Positions 1 to 5,311 of a stretch of DNA of 6,280 bases are shown in pieces. Positions within the stretch are counted from its first letter, which is position 1; every line of letters starts with the position of its first letter. Position numbers and translations under genes: made by a program. The notes below the pieces were generated by a model. It had not been told where the DNA came from. It ran no database searches and saw nothing but the letters and a program-made list of their open reading frames with translations. Origin of the DNA: Gemmatimonadota bacterium (GTDB lineage: Bacteria > Gemmatimonadota > Gemmatimonadetes > Longimicrobiales > Gaopeijiaceae); contig PWZC01000109.1 of NCBI GenBank assembly GCA_003567615.1, forward strand, positions 1 through 6,280, in the 5' to 3' direction.

Positions 1-107
1 GCGTCAGCCGGTGGTGCCTCCTGGAAGTAGGCTCGGAGGGCCGAGAGCTTCTCCGAGGTGCGGGTGGTGGAGTCCAGGGCGGTGAAGAGTCCGGTGAAAC
101 GCCTCAT
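1..107 (-). CDS. ATP-dependent DNA ligase, N-terminal 35 codons (runs off the window)
   Basis: An ATG at 107-105 opens a frame that stays open to the window edge. The visible peptide begins MRRFTGLFTALDSTT and continues through KLSALRAYF to EAPPAD. This closely matches the N-terminus I know for bacterial ATP-dependent ligases paired with an MBL-fold exonuclease (LDATT...K..AL..YF...PPADA). These enzymes seal nicks via an adenylated lysine that lies far downstream, outside the window. The start overlaps the exonuclease stop by 4 bp (ATGA, 104-107), so translation is probably coupled. A strong Shine-Dalgarno, GGGAGGA at 120-114 on the minus strand, lies 6 nt before the ATG, inside the exonuclease coding sequence. 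The family assignment rests on a short peptide, but the exonuclease neighbour is the expected partner. Confidence 0.85.
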   Translation of the reverse strand, partial: MRRFTGLFTALDSTTRTSEKLSALRAYFQEAPPAD

Positions 108-1186
108 GACCCGTCCTCCCCATCCCCATCCCGGTCCTCGCCATCCTCCCCGGCATCGGGCGCCTCGGAACCGTCCTCCCCCTCGAATCGGGTGGGGACG
201 CTCCACGCATCCCATCCTCCCTCCTTCAGGAACCGGACGGCCGGCCCGGTGGTGCCGTGGGTCAGCCCCACCCGTTCGGCGCCGGTGGCCCGGATCGCCG
301 TGAGGAGCCCCGGCCAGTCCACATGGTCGGAGAGGACGAACCCCCGGTCGCCCCCTCGTCTTCGCCGGGTTCCGCGAATCCGCATCCAGCCCGACGCGAA
401 TGCCGTGGATACCTCGCCAAACGTTCGGATCCAGGGGGTCCCCCCCGCCGACGGGGGGGCTACCACCAGGGCACGGCCCTGGGCGGCACGGGCCGATTCC
501 CGGTTGGCTCGGAGGACGTGGGGGAGTGGCACACCGGCGTCATGGAAGGGGGGGAGGAGGCGATGGACGGCTCCGTGAACGAGGATGGGACCGGGCGCCT
601 CCGCTGCGCTCTCCGTAAGCTTCAGGTGAATCCCGGCCAGCAGGCGCTGCGCCTTTCCCAGCGAATAGCCGAAGAGAACGGAGGTCCGACCTCGCCGGGC
701 GTTGTCCGCCCACCACTGCAGGATTCCGCTGAACACCGTCGCGGGGTCGGGCCACCGGTAGACGGGGAGTCCGAAGGTGCACTCCGAGATGAAGGTGTGG
801 CAGGGAACGGGTTCGAACGCCTCACACGTGGGATCGTCTTCCAGCTTGTAGTCTCCCGATACAACCCACACCTCCCCCTCCACCTCGATACGGACCTGAG
901 CCGACCCCAGGATGTGTCCGGCAGGATGGAGCGAAAGTCGCGCGGAACCCACCCGGATCTCCTCGCCCCAGGCAACGGTGTCGATCGGTGCCGTGGAGCC
1001 CAGCCTTGTCCGGAGGACCCCGGCCCCCGATTCGGAGGACAGATATCGGCCACTGCCGCCCCGGGCGTGGTCGGCGTGGGCGTGGGTTATGACGGCACGC
1101 TCCACCGGACGCCACGGATCGATGTAGAGATCCGCCGTCGGCACGAAGAGGCCTCGTTTTGTCACCTGCACCAACTCTTCCTTCAC
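104..1186 (-). CDS. Ligase-associated DNA exonuclease (metallo-beta-lactamase / beta-CASP-like fold)
   Basis: This 360-residue protein belongs to the MBL-fold family of exonucleases encoded next to ATP-dependent DNA ligases, presumed to process DNA ends before sealing. Metal-site motifs are intact: HAHADH at residues 35-40, HPAGH at 87-91, SGDY at 110-113, SDHVDW at 286-291 and THGT at 309-312. The stretch ASGWMRIRG (264-272) is also typical. The family variant I know has SDHADW; here it is SDHVDW. The start is GTG at 1186-1184, chosen because AAAAGGAG (1201-1194) sits 7 nt upstream and the family signature begins at once. Residues 334-360 form an acidic Gly/Asp/Glu tail beyond the fold, whose codons also contain the ribosome-binding site of the following ligase. 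The exonuclease and ligase form an operon, and such cassettes often also carry an Lhr-type helicase and a phosphoesterase, not visible here. The family is clear; the biochemical activity is only presumed. Confidence 0.93.
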   Translation of the reverse strand: MKEELVQVTKRGLFVPTADLYIDPWRPVERAVITHAHADHARGGSGRYLSSESGAGVLRTRLGSTAPIDTVAWGEEIRVGSARLSLHPAGHILGSAQVRIEVEGEVWVVSGDYKLEDDPTCEAFEPVPCHTFISECTFGLPVYRWPDPATVFSGILQWWADNARRGRTSVLFGYSLGKAQRLLAGIHLKLTESAAEAPGPILVHGAVHRLLPPFHDAGVPLPHVLRANRESARAAQGRALVVAPPSAGGTPWIRTFGEVSTAFASGWMRIRGTRRRRGGDRGFVLSDHVDWPGLLTAIRATGAERVGLTHGTTGPAVRFLKEGGWDAWSVPTRFEGEDGSEAPDAGEDGEDRDGDGEDGS

Positions 1187-1193
1187 CTGACGG

Positions 1194-1201
1194 CTCCTTT
1201 T
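1194..1201 (-). promoter_or_regulatory. Ribosome-binding site of the exonuclease gene (supports a GTG start)
   Basis: On the minus strand AAAAGGAG ends 7 nt before the GTG at 1186-1184. No in-frame ATG nearby gives a better protein start, so this site decides the start codon. Confidence 0.75.
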
Positions 1202-1268
1202 CGAACCCTTGCCATCGGTGGGCAGACGGCGCCCGACTCGCGCCGAGGGAACCCCGAAGGCGGGACTG

Positions 1269-1318
1269 TGTTCACGTTGTGTGCAGTGTTTGTCCAGGGA
1301 TAGTTGACAGCGTGTTCG
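1269..1318. repeat. Tandem 11-bp direct-repeat array, probable CarH operator
   Basis: Hexamers recur with an exact 11-bp period: TGTTCA (1269-1274), TGTGCA (1280-1285), TGTCCA (1291-1296), AGTTGA (1302-1307, degenerate) and TGTTCG (1313-1318). The first three fit TGTNCA perfectly; on the minus strand they read TGAACA, TGCACA and TGGACA. From memory of work on the Thermus protein, CarH binds 11-bp direct repeats with a TnnACA core, head to tail, overlapping the -35 box. These repeats fit that core on the minus strand. They lie 69-118 bp upstream of the carH start, and the fourth unit overlaps the TTGACA box. The period and core are seen directly; binding by CarH is inferred. Confidence 0.75.
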
Positions 1319-1332
1319 TGAACGTGCAAACT
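1304..1332 (+). promoter_or_regulatory. Candidate promoter of the carH-cruF-crtE/B operon
   Basis: A perfect TTGACA (1304-1309) is followed after 17 bp by CAAACT (1327-1332), a weak -10 that keeps the A at position 2 and the T at position 6. An alternative -10, GATAGT (1299-1304), could pair with TTGTGT (1277-1282) at 16-bp spacing. In either case the promoter overlaps the 11-bp repeat array, so a bound repressor would block polymerase. The -35 match is strong; the -10 choice is uncertain. The predicted leader before carH is roughly 50-75 nt. Confidence 0.5.
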
Positions 1333-1386
1333 ACCCGATCAGATCGAAATTCACCCGGCTTTACCCTTCCCGAACCCAGGACAGTC

Positions 1387-2355
1387 ATGCAGGGATACAA
1401 CTCCGAACTCTTTCTGACCACCTCGGAGACCGCGGATCTCCTCGGTGTACATCCGTCCACTGTGAAGCGTTGGGCCGACGGCGACGGCCTGGAGGCGGAC
1501 AAGACGGTGGGGGGACATCGCCGGATCTACCTCAGGTCCGCCCTCTCCTTTGCCGAAGAGCGGGGGATCGACACCTTCCTCACCCCCTTCGCTCCCTTCG
1601 AATCCCACGTCTGGCTCGCGGTTCGGGATGCGAAGGACCACCAGGACTTCCAACGAATTCGCTCCCTGGCCCTCGGGTGGCTGATTCGCGGGTACCCCCG
1701 GCGGGTCACTGCGCTCTTCCACGAACTCATTTCCCGGCCGGATCTCTCCTTCGCGCAGGTGTGTGACGAGGCCATTCAGCCCTTCATGGCCGAAGTGGGC
1801 ACGGCCTGGCGGGAGGGGCGGCTTCGCATCGGCGAAGAGCACATGGCCAGTCAGGCCATTCTGGAAGCGCTGATCCAGTTCAGTCCCCGGAACCGGTTGG
1901 AAGATCCCGATGAGGAATCCGGCTCCGCTCGACGTCGTCCCGTGGCCGTCGTCGGCGCCATGGAGGGTGACCACCACCAGATCGGCTCCATGTGCATCCG
2001 CGTTCTCCTGGAGCGCGAAGGGTGGCAGGTCTTCTTCCCCGGGGCCAACACGCCGGCCGAGGAGTTCGCGGCGCTGCAGCGGGCGCGCTCCGCCGATCTC
2101 GTGTGCATTTCCACCTCACCCCCGGCCACCGGCGCCAACATGCGACGGGCCACGGAACTGCTCCGGGAATACTACCGTCCCGCCCACCCGTACTCGCTGG
2201 TGTTCGGCGGAAGCCAGGTCAGAGCCCAATCGGTATTGTCCGGCGACCTCCCATTCCGTAGCGTAGAGCTTTTCGAGTCTGCCCGAGAATTCACCGAGTG
2301 GGTGCGCGATCGTTGGGGAGGCGCAAAGGAAAAGGCATGGATGGAATCGGCGTGA
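1387..2355 (+). CDS. carH: CarH-type adenosylcobalamin-dependent, light-responsive transcriptional repressor
   Basis: This 322-residue protein has three parts. An N-terminal helix-turn-helix (about 8-60) contains TTSETADLLGV, STVKRWADG and TVGGHRRI. A helical B12-cap domain (about 75-165) has W141-x9-E151-H152, the CarH signature over the adenosyl face. A Rossmann-type B12 domain (about 184-310) has E193-x-D195-x-H197-x-x-G200, with H197 as expected lower cobalt ligand, and FGG at 273-275. In known CarH proteins, AdoCbl drives tetramer formation and DNA binding in the dark, and light breaks the Co-C bond and releases the operator. The HTH resembles BldC/excisionase-type wHTHs more than the usual WERRYG MerR form. 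An acidic loop of about ten residues (172-181) lengthens the inter-domain link. The ATG at 1387 is preceded by AGGA (1378-1381). It overlaps the next gene, a carotenoid gene, which supports a pigment-control role and autoregulation. Confidence 0.92.
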   Translation: MQGYNSELFLTTSETADLLGVHPSTVKRWADGDGLEADKTVGGHRRIYLRSALSFAEERGIDTFLTPFAPFESHVWLAVRDAKDHQDFQRIRSLALGWLIRGYPRRVTALFHELISRPDLSFAQVCDEAIQPFMAEVGTAWREGRLRIGEEHMASQAILEALIQFSPRNRLEDPDEESGSARRRPVAVVGAMEGDHHQIGSMCIRVLLEREGWQVFFPGANTPAEEFAALQRARSADLVCISTSPPATGANMRRATELLREYYRPAHPYSLVFGGSQVRAQSVLSGDLPFRSVELFESAREFTEWVRDRWGGAKEKAWMESA

Positions 2356-3245
2356 ACACGGCACGGACCGGGGGGGTGCGGTCTCCGGAGGGGATCGGCC
2401 TCCTTAGCTTCCTGGGTTTCACCTTCATCGCATTGGCAGGCTATGGGATCTTCGGCCTCAGGCCCTGGAACCTGCCCATGCACATCGATGCGGTGGTCTC
2501 GTTCTGGGAGATCTCCAACCAGTTCTTCGCACAGTTGCACATCATCCTGGGAACAGTGGTCCTGGGGATCCTCCTGGTCCGCTATGCGGGGTTCAGGTGG
2601 TTCCCGGCCTTTGTCCTGGTGTATGTCTTCTCGTTCCTGAGCGAGTACTTCGGGACGGGATACGGCATCCCCTTCGGACACTACTCCTACACCGAACTGC
2701 TGGGGTGGAAGATCGATGGGCGAGTCCCCTGGGTGATCCCCCTGAGCTGGTTTCTCATGGCGGTTCCCTCCTACGCCCTGGCGCGCGTGACCTTTCCGGG
2801 CCGTGGAGGGCGCTGGCCACGAATCCTCTTCGCCGCCGTCCTCCTTACGCTCTGGGATCTGGCGCTGGATCCGGCCATGAGTTATCAGGCACCGTTCACC
2901 GGTCCCCTCTACTGGGTGTGGGCCGACACCACCGCACCCTACTATGGAATGCCCTGGGTGAATCTGGCGGGCTGGGTGGGAACGGGAATCGTGCTCATGA
3001 TCTGCCTTGAGTTCACCGGGGCCGACGACTGGACGGATTCCCTTTCGCTTCCGTGGCTGACGGCCTACTATGCCATCACCGTGCTCATGCCTTTGGGAAT
3101 GATCATTCTCGAGGGTCTCTGGGTCGCGGTCATCACCACCATCGTCGCCTACATTCTGGCGTATGGGCTGCACGTCTGGGTTGCCCGACGCCGGTCGAAC
3201 CCAGCCCTCGAGCCGGGGGATCGACCTGTTCAGGAGGTTGCATGA
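2337..3245 (+). CDS. cruF: CruF-like carotenoid 1',2'-hydratase (carotenoid biosynthesis membrane protein, DUF422 family)
   Basis: This hydrophobic protein of about 302 residues has roughly eight membrane segments (about 19-41, 63-84, 87-108, 131-151, 160-178, 206-226 and two near the C-terminus) and ends in the basic VARRRS stretch. Family landmarks are SEYFGTGYGIPFGHY (102-116), WDLALDP (173-179), WVWAD (193-197) and YYGMPWVNLAGW (202-213). CruF proteins add water across the terminal 1',2' double bond of acyclic or monocyclic carotenoids, usually before glycosylation or ketolation. A haloarchaeal relative hydrates bisanhydrobacterioruberin, so the exact substrate is open. The ATG at 2337 is preferred because AAAGGA (2325-2330) lies 6 nt upstream; it overlaps carH by 19 bp. 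A GTG at 2352 would give a 4-bp GTGA overlap but has a weaker ribosome site. The gene is co-transcribed with carH and with the downstream synthase fusion by overlap. Confidence 0.88.
   Translation: MDGIGVNTARTGGVRSPEGIGLLSFLGFTFIALAGYGIFGLRPWNLPMHIDAVVSFWEISNQFFAQLHIILGTVVLGILLVRYAGFRWFPAFVLVYVFSFLSEYFGTGYGIPFGHYSYTELLGWKIDGRVPWVIPLSWFLMAVPSYALARVTFPGRGGRWPRILFAAVLLTLWDLALDPAMSYQAPFTGPLYWVWADTTAPYYGMPWVNLAGWVGTGIVLMICLEFTGADDWTDSLSLPWLTAYYAITVLMPLGMIILEGLWVAVITTIVAYILAYGLHVWVARRRSNPALEPGDRPVQEVA
3232..3237 (+). promoter_or_regulatory. Ribosome-binding site of the CrtE-CrtB fusion, inside the end of cruF
   Basis: AGGAGG ends 4 nt before the ATG at 3242, whose ATGA overlaps the cruF stop. It fixes the fusion start at 3242, although the frame is open back to 3053, and suggests translational coupling. 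Confidence 0.75.
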
Positions 3246-5257
3246 CGGGAAGCGAAGAGAACCATCCAGTGGCGGTTGGGGCCTCGTTCCGGCCGGACCC
3301 CGCCTTCGTGGATGCTCTTCGTGCCACGGCGTCACGGCTGGCCGGTGAGTTGGATCTCCCGGGACCTTCGCTGGAAGGAAAGCTCCTCCGCCCAACGGTG
3401 GCGCGGGCCGCGGCGCCTCCCCGCCTCCATACCGATCCGGCTTTCCTGTCCGGTGCGCTGGCGATCCAGATGGTTCACGAGGCGTCCATCCTCCACGACG
3501 ACATCCTGGACGATTCCCCCACCCGCAGGAACTCTCCGTCCGCCATGGCCCGACACGGGATTGCCCGATGTCTGGTGGAGGGAGACCACCTTCTCACCGC
3601 CGCGTACCGGGTCGCCCACGTCACCGGCTCCCTGGCCTTCCTGGGTCGGTTCACCCGGGCCGTGGAGCGTACAGTGGCGGGCGAGCGGGCGCAGCACGGG
3701 GCCCGTGGGCGCGTTCTCTCGGAGGCTGAATATCAGGAGATCACCTCGGCCAAGTCCGGTGAACTCTTCGGATGCGCCGTGGTCCTGCCCCGTCTGCTCG
3801 CTGCCGGAGGCGACGACCGCGGGGCGGGAGCCGTCTTCGACCTGGGTGTCCGCCTCGGACGATTCTACCAGATGGTGGATGACTTCCTCGATCTCTGCCC
3901 ACAGGCTCGCCTCGGTAAGACCCCCCTGCAGGACTATCGTCAGGGGAAGTGGACCTGGCCCCTGGCGGAGGCCGGCCTGGATGGTTTCGAGCTGGACGAT
4001 ACCGACCTCTATGTGCGTCTCTTCAGTCGGATCCAAGGAGGAGAGACGCCCATGCGAAGCGCATTCCGGCGTCTGGAGTTGGAGGGGGGGCGCATCGGCC
4101 TTGCGTGGGGGCGGGCATTCCGATCGGACAATGTGGTCCCTGAATTGATCCGGGGTTGGATCCGGGCCGCCGAGTCTACCCTCCAGGTGGAGGAGTCGAG
4201 AACCAGGTCTGAGGGCGGTGGCTCTCAGGGTGGTGGCGGGACTCCGAGCCTCTCCCCCACCGTGTCGTCTCCGTTGGAGGGTCTATCCACCCCCGCAGCC
4301 GTGGAGGCGGTGCGCAGTCAGGCCATGGATCTCGGCGGCGCAGGGGACTGGATCCGATACTTCAGCCGGCATTCCCGCTCATTTCGTTTCTCCGCCCGGC
4401 TCTTTCCGCCGGAGGAGGGGCGGCTCGTATCGGGGATCTACGCTTTCTGTCGCTTCACCGACGACCTGGTGGACGGCTCGCCCGACCTGGAACCCGCCGA
4501 GCTCGACGCTCGAATCGATGCTTGGCAGGAGTTGATCCGGGAAGCCTACGCCACCGGGTCGACGGGGATTTCCCTTCTGGATGAAGTCATGGGTGAGACG
4601 GCCCGGCGAGGAGTCACCTCTCTCTACGCCGAGGAGCTGGTTCGGGGAGTGGCCATGGACATCCGGCCCCAGGAGTACCCCGACCTGGAATCCCTGCGTC
4701 GCTATTCCTACCGGGTGGCGTCGGTGGTGGGCCTCTGGCTGACCGAACTCTTCGGTCGCTCGGACCCCTGGGTGTTGCGACGGGCCGAGGCCATGGGGCA
4801 GGCCATGCAGATGACCAACATCCTCAGGGACGTGGGCGAGGATCTCCGACGGGGACGGCTGTATCTTCCCTTGGACCATCTGGATCGGTTCGGCCTCACC
4901 CGGACCGATCTGGCGGGGGCGGCGGCGGGGAAGAGGGACGTTCCGGCGGCCTACGGTGAGTTGGTGGAGACCCTCATGCGCCGCGCCGAGGAGGACTACG
5001 CAGCGGCGGTGGCGGCGATTCCGGCCCTCCCCCCCTTCTTTCAGCGGCCCGTGGCGGTGGCAGGCCACGTCTACCGGGGCATCCACCAGGAGATCCGGGC
5101 CAATGGCTACGACAACCTTCGCCGGCGGGCTTACACCTCCTTGTACCGGAAGGTGGTGCTGGGCGGGCAGGGTCTCTGGGGCCTACGGGTTGCTCGCCGA
5201 AGCTACGCTCCCGATCGAAGCGTGGGTGTCCTCTTCCGGGATCCCGCCGTCAACTGA
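3242..5257 (+). CDS. crtE-crtB: Bifunctional polyprenyl (GGPP) diphosphate synthase - phytoene synthase fusion
   Basis: One uninterrupted 671-residue frame joins two isoprenoid enzymes. Residues 1 to about 316 are a trans-prenyltransferase: GKLLRP (46-51), H79, first Asp-rich motif DDILD (86-90) with RR at 95-96, SAKSGELF (169-176), second Asp-rich motif DDFLD (213-217), GK (225-226) and GK (235-236). Small residues A81 and S82 before the first motif fit a C20 or longer product rather than FPP. Residues about 317-350 are a Gly/Ser/Pro linker (nt 4190-4291) containing GGGSQGGGG. Residues about 363-655 are phytoene synthase: SRSF (378-381), YAFCRFTDDLVDG (400-412), YRVASVVG (490-497) and NILRDVGEDLRRGRLYLP (526-543). 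The inferred reactions are IPP and an allylic diphosphate to GGPP, then two GGPP to phytoene. Usually crtE and crtB are separate genes. It is the third gene of the light-controlled operon. The domain calls are firm; product length and channelling are inferred. Confidence 0.93.
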   Translation: MTGSEENHPVAVGASFRPDPAFVDALRATASRLAGELDLPGPSLEGKLLRPTVARAAAPPRLHTDPAFLSGALAIQMVHEASILHDDILDDSPTRRNSPSAMARHGIARCLVEGDHLLTAAYRVAHVTGSLAFLGRFTRAVERTVAGERAQHGARGRVLSEAEYQEITSAKSGELFGCAVVLPRLLAAGGDDRGAGAVFDLGVRLGRFYQMVDDFLDLCPQARLGKTPLQDYRQGKWTWPLAEAGLDGFELDDTDLYVRLFSRIQGGETPMRSAFRRLELEGGRIGLAWGRAFRSDNVVPELIRGWIRAAESTLQVEESRTRSEGGGSQGGGGTPSLSPTVSSPLEGLSTPAAVEAVRSQAMDLGGAGDWIRYFSRHSRSFRFSARLFPPEEGRLVSGIYAFCRFTDDLVDGSPDLEPAELDARIDAWQELIREAYATGSTGISLLDEVMGETARRGVTSLYAEELVRGVAMDIRPQEYPDLESLRRYSYRVASVVGLWLTELFGRSDPWVLRRAEAMGQAMQMTNILRDVGEDLRRGRLYLPLDHLDRFGLTRTDLAGAAAGKRDVPAAYGELVETLMRRAEEDYAAAVAAIPALPPFFQRPVAVAGHVYRGIHQEIRANGYDNLRRRAYTSLYRKVVLGGQGLWGLRVARRSYAPDRSVGVLFRDPAVN

Positions 5258-5295
5258 TCGGTCTGCCAGGGCGGGGCACCCCGGTTCAGACCGGT
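5257..5295. terminator. Stem-loop between convergent genes, possible bidirectional terminator
   Basis: CGGTCTG (5259-5265) pairs perfectly with CAGACCG (5287-5293), extendable by a U-G and an A-U pair outward. A second small GGG/CCC hairpin (5273-5275 with 5280-5282) sits inside the loop. It occupies most of the 54 bp between two converging stop codons. Neither strand has a T-tract after the stem, so it lacks the classical intrinsic-terminator tail. It could act as a 3'-end barrier or processing structure. Confidence 0.4.
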
Positions 5296-5311
5296 TCGGC
5301 CCGGCCCATCA

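Noticed and set aside
257..1303. Long plus-strand open frame antisense to the exonuclease
   Set aside because: Its translation shows no recognisable fold, and it is explained by high GC content opposite a well-conserved gene.
1314..1323. Imperfect inverted repeat GTTC-GT-GAAC as a palindromic operator
   Set aside because: The arms are only 4 bp, and it overlaps the fifth unit of the better-supported 11-bp direct-repeat array.
1159..1386. Upstream extension of the carH frame, with GTG codons at 1312, 1318 and 1324
   Set aside because: It would cross the promoter and repeat array and run into the divergent exonuclease gene. The ATG at 1387 has an AGGA site and the HTH begins directly after it.
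1187..1386. Cobalamin riboswitch upstream of carH
   Set aside because: I see no B12-box-like conserved segment, and the predicted leader of roughly 50-75 nt is too short for one.
1387..2355. B12-independent CarA-like repressor
   Set aside because: Both the W-x9-EH and the E-x-D-x-H-x-x-G motifs are fully conserved, which favours a B12-binding CarH.
3053..3241. N-terminal extension of the CrtE-CrtB fusion frame
   Set aside because: It lies wholly inside cruF in another frame and encodes no prenyltransferase sequence. AGGAGG places the start at 3242.
2172..3395. Long minus-strand open frame opposite carH, cruF and the fusion start
   Set aside because: Its translation is rich in Arg, Pro, His and Asp with no domain, and it opposes a clear membrane protein gene; treated as a GC-driven shadow.
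4190..4325. The fusion as an artefact: frameshift or two separate genes misread as one
   Set aside because: The frame stays open through a composition-typical linker, no stop or well-placed ribosome site precedes the second domain, and both domains are complete. Comparison with relatives would still settle it.
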